The notes beneath the pieces are model-generated. The model made no database searches. It was not told where the DNA came from and saw only the letters and a list, made by a program, of their open reading frames with translations. From UBA2561 sp964577275 (lineage in GTDB: Bacteria > Bacteroidota > Bacteroidia > Cytophagales > Thermoflexibacteraceae), in NCBI GenBank assembly GCA_964577275.1, contig CAZNYR010000006.1, positions 1 through 64,000 on the forward strand: 64,000 nt of DNA, read 5' to 3'. The position numbers were made by a program, and so were the translations under genes. Below are positions 8,238 through 16,099 of this stretch, piece by piece. Position 1 is the first letter of the stretch. Each line of letters starts with the position of its first letter.

Positions 8238-9800
8238 ATGGCACATCATCAGATATTTTCTAAGTACATTTTTGCCACTTTTTTATTGGCATTTTTACAT
8301 CAATCGGCTCAAGCCCAGATTGATAACGAAGCACTGGGATATTATCAGGATGCTTTGCGATATGGACAAAATCAAATTGCGGGAACAGCTCGTTTTCAGG
8401 GACTTGGCGGTGCTAATGTGGCTTTGGGTGGTGATGCTACTTCGGCGTGGAGCAATCCCGCTGGACTGGGTTTTAATCGAAAAAGTGAAATCAGTTTTAC
8501 GCCTTCTTTTACGGCATCAGTTTCAAACGCACGCTTTTTAAATGAAGAAAATTTTGATGTAAAGATTAATCCAAATATAGCACAATTTGCGTTAATTTTT
8601 GCGAATAATAACGGCAGACATCGAGATTTACGAAATGGTGCATTCGCCATCACATTCACACGAGTACAGGATTTTCAGACTCGGTTTACGTATTCGGGCA
8701 TCAATGACCAAAATTCGTTAATTGATTATTTTCTGGAACGCAATGACCAGATTACGCCTTGGAATGTTTTGAATGACGAAGGCACGAACGGAATTACGAG
8801 TCTGGATGGCTTGGCATATTGGACTTATTTGATTAATCCGACTATCCAAAATGATGAAGCGGGTAATTCTTATAGCTCATTTGTGCAGGTTGCGCCCACG
8901 CGACAAGAGGAAGTGGTAACCGAATCGGGGGCGATGAATCAATGGAATTTTTCGTATGGCGGAAATTATAAAGACAAATTATTTTTTGGATTGGGCTTGG
9001 GGGTACGCTCATTTTCGTATCGACAGGAAAAAACATATACCGAAACCGTAACGGTAAGTAATTCAGAATTAGATAGTTTCGTCCTGACCGAAAAATTATA
9101 TCAGGATGGTACGGGCTTTAATTTATCGGCTGGTTTTATCTATAAACCAATTCCGTTGGTAAATTTGGCAATTAACATTCATTCGCCTACAATTATCAGA
9201 GTATCAGACTCTTATAATTCCGAATTGACGGTGCAATACAATAATTATCCTTTTTATGATGAATTTCAGGAAACATACCAAGTGCTGAATACCGAATCGG
9301 AAAGTTCGGCAATTATCGAATCGGAATATTCGGTGCTGACACCCACACGGATTCAGGCTGGCATAGCGGTCTTTTTTGGAAAGCGTGGTTTTTGGACTGC
9401 CGATTTGGAATTTTTAAATTATCAACGTTTATTTTTATTTGATGCCCAGCCTACTTTTTCGCTCGGTGGCGACAATCGCACCATCAATAATTTGTACGGA
9501 AATGCTGTGAATTTTCGGACGGGCGCAGAACTTCGGATTGACCATATTCGGTTGCGAGGCGGGATGGCATATTTTAGCGACCCCATAGCCACCCAAATTG
9601 ATGATATTAATCGTAGTCGAGTATTTTTTACGGGCGGATTAGGTTATCGGAACGCCAAAAGGTACATTGATTTTGCGCTGATTTTCAGAGATTTTCAGCA
9701 AATTTATCAGCCGTATTCTTTGAGCGATGGCACGGCACCTGTTGCCAATATCAAAAATACGCAAGCGCAAACTTCGCTTAGTGTGGGATTTTATTTCTAA
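8238..9800 (+). CDS. Outer-membrane beta-barrel protein (FadL/PorV-like)
   Basis: 520 residues from ATG 8238 (MAHHQIF), which places a clean signal peptide (FATFLLAFLHQSAQAQ) at the N-terminus; the longer in-frame reading from 8118 adds 40 odd residues. The mature start, TARFQGLGGANVALGGDATSAWSNPAGLG, is the hallmark of the OMPP1/FadL/PorV-type outer-membrane family in Bacteroidota. The rest alternates amphipathic strands and ends in an aromatic beta-strand (TSLSVGFYF). Such proteins transport hydrophobic substrates or, in the PorV branch, serve type IX secretion. Which branch this is cannot be decided here. The gene is preceded by about 280 bp of non-coding DNA. Confidence 0.75.
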   Translation: MAHHQIFSKYIFATFLLAFLHQSAQAQIDNEALGYYQDALRYGQNQIAGTARFQGLGGANVALGGDATSAWSNPAGLGFNRKSEISFTPSFTASVSNARFLNEENFDVKINPNIAQFALIFANNNGRHRDLRNGAFAITFTRVQDFQTRFTYSGINDQNSLIDYFLERNDQITPWNVLNDEGTNGITSLDGLAYWTYLINPTIQNDEAGNSYSSFVQVAPTRQEEVVTESGAMNQWNFSYGGNYKDKLFFGLGLGVRSFSYRQEKTYTETVTVSNSELDSFVLTEKLYQDGTGFNLSAGFIYKPIPLVNLAINIHSPTIIRVSDSYNSELTVQYNNYPFYDEFQETYQVLNTESESSAIIESEYSVLTPTRIQAGIAVFFGKRGFWTADLEFLNYQRLFLFDAQPTFSLGGDNRTINNLYGNAVNFRTGAELRIDHIRLRGGMAYFSDPIATQIDDINRSRVFFTGGLGYRNAKRYIDFALIFRDFQQIYQPYSLSDGTAPVANIKNTQAQTSLSVGFYF

Positions 9801-9847
9801 ATATTTGGATTAGACATGATTTTGCGCCCAGTTTAAAAACACGACAA

Positions 9848-10915
9848 ATGTCCAGACAAAAAATTGAGTATCTTATTGTTGGTCAGGGAGTTGCAGGAAC
9901 AACTTTGGCATATACTTTCCTCAAAAACGGGCATCAAATTTTGGTGGTCGATAATCAGAATCCGTGCGCTTCGTCCCGTGTGGCGGCTGGACTTTTTAAT
10001 CCGATTACAGGAAAACGAATGCTCAAAACATGGAAGGCAGATGTACTTTTTCCGTATTTTTTTGATTTTTATCAAGAATTAGAATCCGTTTTGGGGAGTC
10101 GATTTTTTTTCCAGATTCCGATGTTTCGCCCTTTCCATTCAACAGCACAACAAAACGCATGGCTGGCAGAAAGTGCTGAAAAAGAGAATCTTCCATACAT
10201 TTCACGAGATGTAAAGCCTCACGAGATTGCTCATGTTCATGCGCCTTTGGGTGGCTTGGAACTCCGAAAAACAGGTTATGTAAATTTACCAGTTTTATTG
10301 TCTGATTTTAGAACATTTCTGACTCAAAGGTCTGCGTTTTTGGAAGAAAATTTTGATGACGCTGAAATCATATTCAAGGATGATAAAGTTATCTGGAAAG
10401 ATTACGAAGTAGAACGAATTATTTTTTGTAGAGGCTTTCAAGATGCTGAAAGTCAATGGTTTAGCTGGCTACCTTTTCGCCCTACACAAGGTGATATTTT
10501 GGATTTGCGCTTGGAAAAAAATATGGCACAAATCATCAATAAAAAGTGTTGGGTTATTCCGAACGGAAATCAAATTCATCGGGTGGGTTCGACTTACGAT
10601 TTGCATCGGCTCGATTACGTTCCGCACGAAAAATCCAAACAAGATATTCTCGAACGATTTGAAGCAGTTATTGATTTAAACTATGAAATTGTGGCACATC
10701 AAGCCAGCATTCGACCTACGACCGCCGACCGCCGATTATTTATGGGGTTACATCCTGAAAATCAGAGGATTGTCCTTTTTAATGGCTTAGGAACAAAGGG
10801 GGTTTCACAGGCTCCTTATTTTGCTAATATGCTGTATCAATTTTTGGAAAAAAACAAGGAAATAATGCCCGAAGTAGATATTCAAAGATACGAAAAATTT
10901 TATTTTACAAAATAA
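9848..10915 (+). CDS. FAD-dependent oxidoreductase (DAO family)
   Basis: 355 residues with an N-terminal dinucleotide-binding fold: YLIVGQGVAGTTLAYTFLKNG (GxGxxG, residues 9-29) ends in an acidic residue (VVDNQ). Next comes SSRVAAGLFNPITGKRM, a motif typical of glycine/D-amino-acid oxidases and of the MnmC C-terminal domain. The C-terminus has the second FAD-contacting segment IRPTTADRRLFMG and LFNGLGTKGVSQAPYFA. The substrate is probably an amine or amino acid, but it cannot be fixed from sequence. It lies 47 bp after the outer-membrane gene, possibly in the same transcript. Its stop overlaps the start of a gene remnant. Confidence 0.8.
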   Translation: MSRQKIEYLIVGQGVAGTTLAYTFLKNGHQILVVDNQNPCASSRVAAGLFNPITGKRMLKTWKADVLFPYFFDFYQELESVLGSRFFFQIPMFRPFHSTAQQNAWLAESAEKENLPYISRDVKPHEIAHVHAPLGGLELRKTGYVNLPVLLSDFRTFLTQRSAFLEENFDDAEIIFKDDKVIWKDYEVERIIFCRGFQDAESQWFSWLPFRPTQGDILDLRLEKNMAQIINKKCWVIPNGNQIHRVGSTYDLHRLDYVPHEKSKQDILERFEAVIDLNYEIVAHQASIRPTTADRRLFMGLHPENQRIVLFNGLGTKGVSQAPYFANMLYQFLEKNKEIMPEVDIQRYEKFYFTK

Positions 10916-11154
10916 AAGGTACATCAAATGAGTACGGCGTAAACCATACAAATGGCAATTCGACAAAAGAAATTGCCTCAAAACTTCATTTTTGGTACTT
11001 TGATTTTAATTTTTTTAAGCATTTGTGGGCGTATCAAACTTATGTCGAATGGCTGAAAACAGAACATTTACGAGAAATTATTGATGATGTAATAGATACA
11101 ATTGCATCAAAAAATTTATCCCTTGCTGGATACATTGGACTGCAAAAATTATAG
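10916..11154 (+). pseudogene. Remnant of an unidentified coding sequence
   Basis: An open frame of about 80 codons (codons in phase with 10918) runs to a TAG at 11152-11154 with no credible start codon. Its translation looks protein-like: NEYGVNHTNGNSTKEIASK, KHLWAYQTYVEWLKTEHL and REIIDDVIDTIASK. I do not recognise the family. It sits directly between the oxidoreductase gene and the first REP palindrome, so it may be the tail of a gene disrupted when the repeat locus formed. Alternatively it is a chance open frame. Confidence 0.35.
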
Positions 11155-11183
11155 TTCTAAAATTGAATATTTGTACCTTTTTT

Positions 11184-11444
11184 GTACCTTTGTTGGTGTT
11201 TAAGCGAAGCGACACCAACAAAAACTTTTTCAACAACGGACGGCGAAATCTNNNNNNNNNNNNNNNNNNNNNNNNNNNNNNNNNNNNNNNNNNNNNNNNN
11301 NNNNNNNNNNNNNNNNNNNNNNNNNNNNNNNNNNNNNNNNNNNNNNNNNNNGTTTAAGCGAAGCGACACCAACAAAAACTTTTTCAACAACAGACGGCGA
11401 AATCTTGTACCTTTGTTGGTGTTTAAGCGAAGCGACACCAACAA
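11184..11444 (+). repeat. Left REP-type palindrome array (69-bp units)
   Basis: At least three copies of a 69-bp unit start GTACCTTTGTTGGTG and end GACGGCGAAATCTT. Each holds a palindrome with 10-bp arms TTGTTGGTGT / ACACCAACAA around TTAAGCGAAGCG (complete at 11190-11221 and 11413-11444; half visible at 11352-11375). Copies differ at one base (CAACGGACGG against CAACAGACGG). The array is interrupted by an assembly gap. All copies are in the same orientation, pointing at the transposase gene. These are REP-like elements associated with the adjacent RAYT. Confidence 0.8.
11252..11351. other. Assembly gap (100 N) inside the left repeat array
   Basis: Exactly 100 N, a conventional placeholder. 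For the 69-bp repeat to stay in phase, the missing sequence should be 15 bp plus a multiple of 69 bp, so the true copy number is unknown. Confidence 0.9.
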
Positions 11445-11906
11445 AAACCCATGCCCACTCAAGAAACTGATTTACTGGAACACCGTTACCCTATTTTTTT
11501 TACGGCTACGATTTTGAATTGGCAAAAATTATTAGCTCCTCAAAAATACAAAATCTTGATGCTGGATAGTCTTCGTTTTTTGGTCGAAAAGAATCGAATT
11601 CAAGTGTACGCTTTTGTCCTGATGCCCAATCATATTCATTTGTTGTGGCGTATTTTGTACCTTTGTTGGTGTTTAAGCGAAGCGACACCAACAAAAACCC
11701 ATGCCCACTCAAGAAACCGATTTACTGGAACACCGTTACCCTATTTTTTTTACGGCTACGATTTTGAATTGGCAAAAATTATTAGCTCCTCAAAAATACA
11801 AAATCTTGATGCTGGATAGTCTTCGTTTTTTGGTCGAAAAGAATCGAATTCAAGTGTACGCTTTTGTCCTGATGCCCAATCATATTCATTTGTTGTGGCG
11901 TATTTT
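11407..11906 (+). repeat. 250-bp tandem duplication (REP plus 5' transposase gene)
   Basis: The segment 11407-11656 is repeated immediately as 11657-11906 with, as far as I can see, one difference (GAAACTGATT against GAAACCGATT). Each copy contains a REP palindrome, the start codon and the first 69 codons of the RAYT gene, including the HxH motif. Because 250 is not a multiple of three, the upstream copy runs out of frame into the downstream copy. Confidence 0.9.
11451..11656 (+). pseudogene. Truncated duplicate of the RAYT transposase gene
   Basis: Encodes the same N-terminal 69 residues as the intact gene (MPTQETDLLEHRYPIFF to MPNHIHLLWRIL). It then passes into the REP sequence of the second copy, giving the nonsense tail YLCWCLSEATPTKT and a stop at 11819. 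It retains the His-x-His metal site but lacks the catalytic tyrosine, so it cannot be an active transposase on its own. It is a product of the 250-bp duplication. Confidence 0.85.
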
Positions 11907-12240
11907 ACCGCCTTTTACTCGGCTGGAAGTGCAACGAGATTTTTTGAAATTTACGGCACAACAAATCAAAAAAGATTTGACCAAAAATCACCCCAAAGTA
12001 TTGCCTTATTTTCGAGTCGATAAAGCTGACCGTAAATATCAATTTTGGCAACGAAATCCATTATCGGTCTATTGTTACACCCCACAAATGACCGAACAAA
12101 AATTGAATTACATTCACCATAATCCCATTCAAGAAAAATGGAACTTAGCCTCATTACCAGAGGATTATCCGTTTTCTTCCGCTAAATTTTATCTCAAAAA
12201 TGAAGATGCGTTTGGATTTTTGACACATTATCTGGAGTAG
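11701..12240 (+). CDS. REP-associated tyrosine transposase (RAYT)
   Basis: A Y1-type HUH nuclease of 179 residues, related to the IS200/IS605 transposase TnpA. The metal-binding His-x-His is in VLMPNHIHLLW (residues ~57-67). The nucleophilic Tyr is in the family signature LNYIHHNPIQEKW near residue 140. RAYTs are single-copy relatives of IS200 transposases that bind and cut single-stranded REP hairpins and are thought to spread them. Here the gene is flanked by REP-like palindromes on both sides, the classic REPtron arrangement. The nearest palindrome (11663-11694) ends 6 bp before the ATG, so a hairpin in the mRNA would cover the ribosome-binding region. Intact and full length. Confidence 0.9.
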   Translation: MPTQETDLLEHRYPIFFTATILNWQKLLAPQKYKILMLDSLRFLVEKNRIQVYAFVLMPNHIHLLWRILPPFTRLEVQRDFLKFTAQQIKKDLTKNHPKVLPYFRVDKADRKYQFWQRNPLSVYCYTPQMTEQKLNYIHHNPIQEKWNLASLPEDYPFSSAKFYLKNEDAFGFLTHYLE

Positions 12241-12248
12241 AAAAGCAT

Positions 12249-12566
12249 TTACCATTGCTGNNNNNNNNNNNNNNNNNNNNNNNNNNNNNNNNNNNNNNNN
12301 NNNNNNNNNNNNNNNNNNNNNNNNNNNNNNNNNNNNNNNNNNNNNNNNNNNNNNNNNNNNGTGTTTGAGTGCAACGACACCAGCAATTATCAGGGATTCA
12401 GTATTTTTTGTTGGTATCGCTTCGCTTAAACACCAACAAAGGTGGGAAAAATGGGAAAGCATTTACCATTGCTGGTGTTTGAGTGCAACGACACCAGCAA
12501 TTATCAGGGATTCAGTATTTTTTGTTGGTGTCGCTTCGCTTAAACACCAACAAAGGTGGGAAAAAT
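12249..12566 (-). repeat. Right REP-type array (114-bp units, two palindromes each)
   Basis: At least two 114-bp units follow the RAYT. Each holds a second palindrome class, with arms TTGCTGGTGT / ACACCAGCAA around TTGAGTGCAACG (12361-12386 partial, 12469-12500). About 20 bp later comes the left-array palindrome in reverse orientation (12408-12439, 12522-12553). The first reversed copy has one arm change (GGTAT for GGTGT). Thus the element set points inward from both sides of the gene, like a bipartite BIME. An assembly gap splits the first unit. Confidence 0.8.
12261..12360. other. Assembly gap (100 N) inside the right repeat array
   Basis: The bases flanking the gap (ACCATTGCTG and GTGTTTGAGTG) join perfectly in repeat phase, so the real missing length should be a multiple of 114 bp, possibly zero. 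Confidence 0.9.
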
Positions 12567-12620
12567 GTCGGGTAGAGTGAGAAATCTGTAATAACTGTCG
12601 TTGCCTAATTTGTCAAAGAG

Positions 12621-12660
12621 TAAAAACAAGAGCCTTCCATAGCAATATTGCCATAGAAGG
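12621..12660 (-). terminator. Terminator after the 109-residue protein gene
   Basis: Read leftwards, the palindrome at 12633-12660 (arms CCTTCTATGGC / GCTATGGAAGG, two G-U pairs) is followed by CTCTTGTTTTTA. It lies 40 bp beyond the stop codon at 12701. Confidence 0.7.
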
Positions 12661-12700
12661 TTTTGAAAATAATTTTCTGAAGGAAATAAAAAGCCGTATT

Positions 12701-13030
12701 TTATGCGTTTGCTTCGGAGATTTTGAGGTCATTATCCAATAATTTTTCATTGGCAGCATCGGCAATCTGAATGGCAATGTCAAATTTTTCTTGAAAGGCT
12801 TTTTCAAATTCGCCTACGGTCATCTCGGCAGAGGCTTCAAATTCGCCTTGTCCCGCCAAGCTCTCTCGCTCGTCCGCTACTTCGCCTAATCGCTTGCTAT
12901 CGTCAGCATAACGTGCGCCCCGACCTGCGTTATTTCCTTGATATACACGCAAACTCACGCCAAATGCTTCTTTGAATTTGTTTTTTAATGAATTGACTGT
13001 CATGCGTCCATCGACTTTGAAACTTTCCAT
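12701..13030 (-). CDS. Small protein with two copies of one domain
   Basis: 109 residues without a signal peptide. The two halves resemble each other: FKVDGRMTVNSLKNKFKEAF (4-23) with ADDSKRLGEV (42-51), and FEASAEMTVGEFEKAFQEKF (64-83) with LLDNDLKISE (97-106). Each reads as strand, MTV turn, helix, strand, as in a duplicated small alpha-beta domain. I recall similar uncharacterised proteins in Bacteroidota and other anaerobes, but no named family. The stretch is rich in Ala, Glu and Lys and is probably cytoplasmic. It ends at a good terminator and is separated from the CHU_C gene upstream by a long hairpin. Confidence 0.6.
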   Translation of the reverse strand: MESFKVDGRMTVNSLKNKFKEAFGVSLRVYQGNNAGRGARYADDSKRLGEVADERESLAGQGEFEASAEMTVGEFEKAFQEKFDIAIQIADAANEKLLDNDLKISEANA

Positions 13031-13134
13031 ATTCGGATTTTTAATTTTGATGAATGAATTTGTTTATGAGTTCCCAAGTTATTGATTTTTTCAGAAATCA
13101 AACGTGAAATTCAGAAAAATTTGCCCAAAATAGT

Positions 13135-13171
13135 ACAAGCCCTGTCAAGTTTCCAACTTGACAGGGCTTGT
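13135..13171. repeat. Perfect 17-bp inverted repeat (hairpin)
   Basis: Arms ACAAGCCCTGTCAAGTT and AACTTGACAGGGCTTGT enclose a 3-nt loop (TCC). It lies 54 bp beyond the stop of the CHU_C gene, but neither strand has a T-run next to it. It is therefore either a rho-independent terminator of reduced type or a dispersed palindromic element. Its GC content is well above the surroundings. Confidence 0.75.
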
Positions 13172-13224
13172 GCCTCAAAAATCAAAATCATCAGCCCGCA
13201 ATACTGACGGGAAACAATACCAAA

Positions 13225-15255
13225 TTACCGCAATACGGTCAAAGTTTTCTTTTCTCGAATTACATTTCCGAGCATATCAAATGCCTCAATTTGAATGATA
13301 TAAACTCCCGCAGGGACGTGCTTGCTGTGCGCTGTACCATCCCAAACAAAATCCAAAATATTAGCATCGCTCCCCTCGGCAAGGGCATCTTCGGGGCTGT
13401 TGTCGTAGGCATACATCGGATTTCCCCAACGATTCAGGATACGAACTTTAATCGGGCGGTTTTTGTCAATAAAAAAAGCATAAATCCGAAATTCGTCATT
13501 CACGCCATCCCAATTTGGGGAAAAGGCAGTAGGATAAATCAATTTCGCATCCTGCGTATAAGTAATTGTATTGGAGTAAGATACCAAATTAGGATTCAAC
13601 TTAGAAATCACTTTGATTCGATAGGTTACGGATTGTGAATCCAAACTCAATAAAGACAATCGTAAAAATGTAGAATCCTGATTTTCAAGGGCATCCTCCC
13701 CGTAAGGGTTGCCGAGCGTATCCAATTTTTCGAGAAAATAAACGACTTCGGAATAGCCTTCGTAGGGTGTCCAGCTCAAAATTATGTCATCGTCTTTGTC
13801 GTCCTTGTTGGTGTCTTCGGTTTTATAATTCAGGATGATAGGTCGTGTGATGTAAGTTTCGGGCGAGGCATTTCCGCACTCATCAATATACGAAATGTAA
13901 TATCCGTAGGAAATTTTTTCGGGATTGGTTTCGGTATCCTTATAGCCTGTTTCGTTGCCTTGATACGGAATTATCAGAGTTTGAATCGGTAAATTCATGG
14001 AATCTGCCCCAATTCTTTTCCGAATCCGAATATTGGCTGGCTCAATAATTTCGTCTTTGGGAATGCTCCACGAAAGTTGCACGGCATACGAACTGCGGGT
14101 CGAATCGTTGCCTTCCTGTTGATAAATACTTGCCCACGCATAATTCACGGGGAGCGGCTTGGAATCCGAGCTGGTCTGGATGCACTCCTGCCGAGAAAAT
14201 GACGTGGCTTTTCCGTTTGACAAACTTACTTCGATACGATAACAATATGTCTGCCCACATTTTACATCCGTATCCTCAAAAAAAGTTTGTTCCAACGGAT
14301 TGCTAATCACGCCAATTGGTGTGCCATCTCGATAAATCATCACACAATCAGCGGTGGCGCGGGTCGAATTTTGCCACGCTAACGTATTTTTACCCAATTC
14401 CGTACTCAAATCCACATCGTAAGTTGCCAGCACCGCATCCGCCAAAACGGGCGCAGAATTGCATCTATCCTGTGTTTCGAGGCGATAATTGTAGGTTTCA
14501 GATTCTGTATCAACATCCGATACCAATAACGAATTGAGATTATAGTCCAATTCATATTCGTTATTTTTGCCAGATGACATATTTTCATACAATTTGTAAA
14601 TGCCTGTATCCGAAGTTTTTAAGGTAATTTGAATACTGCCGTTTTGCGTTACTTCGATGTGATTGAGTTGGGGTTTTTCCAATGAATCAATCGGCGCAAT
14701 GGTATAAGGATTTGTTCCGCAACCTGTTTGCATTCCCGCTACAAACCCACTGAAGTTCAGGGTTTTGGGTTGCGTATTTTGATAGGTATATACTTTGGCT
14801 TTTCCGCCTACGGACATGGTGTCGAATGTACCATCGCCAAAATCAACAATATAATTAGTAAATCGCCCTTCGCGAATACTGACCAAGACCTGTTTCTGGG
14901 CGCATAATTGAATCTCCACTTGCGGTTTATCTGGCTCGAAAATTTCGACAAACGGTCTGAAAGATGACTTTTTGCCTGTGCCATCCGAACCGACCAAATA
15001 TTGTGTGATATAAAATTGTCCCGCTTTTTGGTATTTATGGGTGGTTTCATCGGTTGTGCCGTTGCCTTCGCCATAATCATAAACCGCTGGGAGCGAATCC
15101 ACAAGAGAGGTTACGGTTACTTCCAGCCCCACGCAACCTTTGGTAATGCTGACCGTAAAGGTCGGCTCTTCAGTCTGGGCATGAATCACAGAAATAAAGG
15201 CAATACAAAGCCCAATACATAAAATAAAAACCCGTTTGGTGTAATTTAATATCAT
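13225..15255 (-). CDS. Secreted protein with gliding-associated C-terminal (CHU_C) domain
   Basis: 676 residues with a signal peptide (CIGLCIAFISVIHAQ). An N-terminal PKD-like region (YDYGEGNGTTDETTHKYQKAGQ, FGDGTF) is followed by fibronectin-III-like segments in which KNTLAWQNS and VQLSWSIP recur. Residues ~575-676 form a type B sorting domain: YPTAFSPNWDGVNDEF, ILNRWGNPMY, FVWDG, VPAGVYIIQIEA and the closing KKTLTVLR. Such domains direct export by the type IX secretion system and often give surface attachment linked to gliding. The gene is not in an obvious operon and is followed by the 17-bp hairpin. Confidence 0.88.
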   Translation of the reverse strand: MILNYTKRVFILCIGLCIAFISVIHAQTEEPTFTVSITKGCVGLEVTVTSLVDSLPAVYDYGEGNGTTDETTHKYQKAGQFYITQYLVGSDGTGKKSSFRPFVEIFEPDKPQVEIQLCAQKQVLVSIREGRFTNYIVDFGDGTFDTMSVGGKAKVYTYQNTQPKTLNFSGFVAGMQTGCGTNPYTIAPIDSLEKPQLNHIEVTQNGSIQITLKTSDTGIYKLYENMSSGKNNEYELDYNLNSLLVSDVDTESETYNYRLETQDRCNSAPVLADAVLATYDVDLSTELGKNTLAWQNSTRATADCVMIYRDGTPIGVISNPLEQTFFEDTDVKCGQTYCYRIEVSLSNGKATSFSRQECIQTSSDSKPLPVNYAWASIYQQEGNDSTRSSYAVQLSWSIPKDEIIEPANIRIRKRIGADSMNLPIQTLIIPYQGNETGYKDTETNPEKISYGYYISYIDECGNASPETYITRPIILNYKTEDTNKDDKDDDIILSWTPYEGYSEVVYFLEKLDTLGNPYGEDALENQDSTFLRLSLLSLDSQSVTYRIKVISKLNPNLVSYSNTITYTQDAKLIYPTAFSPNWDGVNDEFRIYAFFIDKNRPIKVRILNRWGNPMYAYDNSPEDALAEGSDANILDFVWDGTAHSKHVPAGVYIIQIEAFDMLGNVIREKKTLTVLR

Positions 15256-15535
15256 TTTTAATGCGAATTTTTCTCGATGAAATGATTTTTTCGATGTTCA
15301 GCGTCAAAATTTATTGCAATAACGCTTGCGCTCCATTTATAGTATGATTTATCCGAATCGAACGCCTGTTGTTTTAACACATTTGCAAAAGAAAAAAATC
15401 CCAACTATATTTAGATAATGAATCCAAAATTAAATTTTTGGGAACAGCGTGTGTCGCCTTGCTTTATTTTAAAGTCAAATGCAGGCGTAACATTCTGGGA
15501 AAACACTCCGTAAACACTAAAAACTATACGATTTT

Positions 15536-16099
15536 ATGCAAAACAACGAATACAAACCGATTAGTCATTCAAGAATCTGCATCACCGAATTAATGATTCC
15601 GTCTTATGCCAATTTTAAAGGACGAATTCATGCAGGCATTTTATTGTCCTTAATGGATAAAACCGCTTTCGCCTGCGCCGCCAAACACGCTGGGACTTAC
15701 TGCGTTACGGCATCCGTCGATCAAGTAGATTTTTTCCAATCGGTCGATTCGGGCGATTTGGTACACATGAGAGCCTCCATTAATTATGTGGGCAATACGT
15801 CATTGGTAGTGGGCGTTAGGGTCGAAGCCGAAGATATTTCCACAGGACTCATCAAACATACCAATACTTGTTATTTTACGATGGTCGCCCAAGATGAACG
15901 TGGCAGACCGCTTCAGGTGCCCGGATTGATTCTGGAAAATACCGAAGATGTACGACGATTTATGGAATCCAAATTACGAAAAGATATTCGATTGCAGAGC
16001 AAAATTAAATTTGAAAAAAAAGCGCGCGAACTTGATATTTTTACCGAATTAGATTCGTTACGAAATGAACGTTGCTCACTTGCTTTCGACCCCGATTAA
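15536..16099 (+). CDS. Acyl-CoA thioesterase (hotdog fold, YciA/BACH type)
   Basis: 187 residues. The hotdog core is recognisable from MIPSYANFKGRIHAGILLSLMDKTAFACAAKHAG (the hotdog helix with an acidic residue in LMDKTAF) and the strands CVTASVDQVDFFQSVDSGD and TNTCYFTMVAQDERGRP. These match acyl-CoA hydrolases that free CoA from fatty acyl-CoA. The C-terminal 50 residues are charged and helical (RRFMESKLRKDIRLQSK). No neighbour suggests a specific pathway. It is monocistronic by spacing. Confidence 0.82.
   Translation: MQNNEYKPISHSRICITELMIPSYANFKGRIHAGILLSLMDKTAFACAAKHAGTYCVTASVDQVDFFQSVDSGDLVHMRASINYVGNTSLVVGVRVEAEDISTGLIKHTNTCYFTMVAQDERGRPLQVPGLILENTEDVRRFMESKLRKDIRLQSKIKFEKKARELDIFTELDSLRNERCSLAFDPD

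Noticed and set aside
11163..11517. Open frames running through the N gap in the left repeat array
   Set aside because: They consist of translated REP sequence and N; no protein signal.
11184..12566. CRISPR array
   Set aside because: Units are true tandem repeats without variable spacers, are palindromic, and no cas genes are present.
12365..12580. 71-residue frame in the right array
   Set aside because: It is translated tandem repeat (the same 38-residue block twice) and lacks a credible context.
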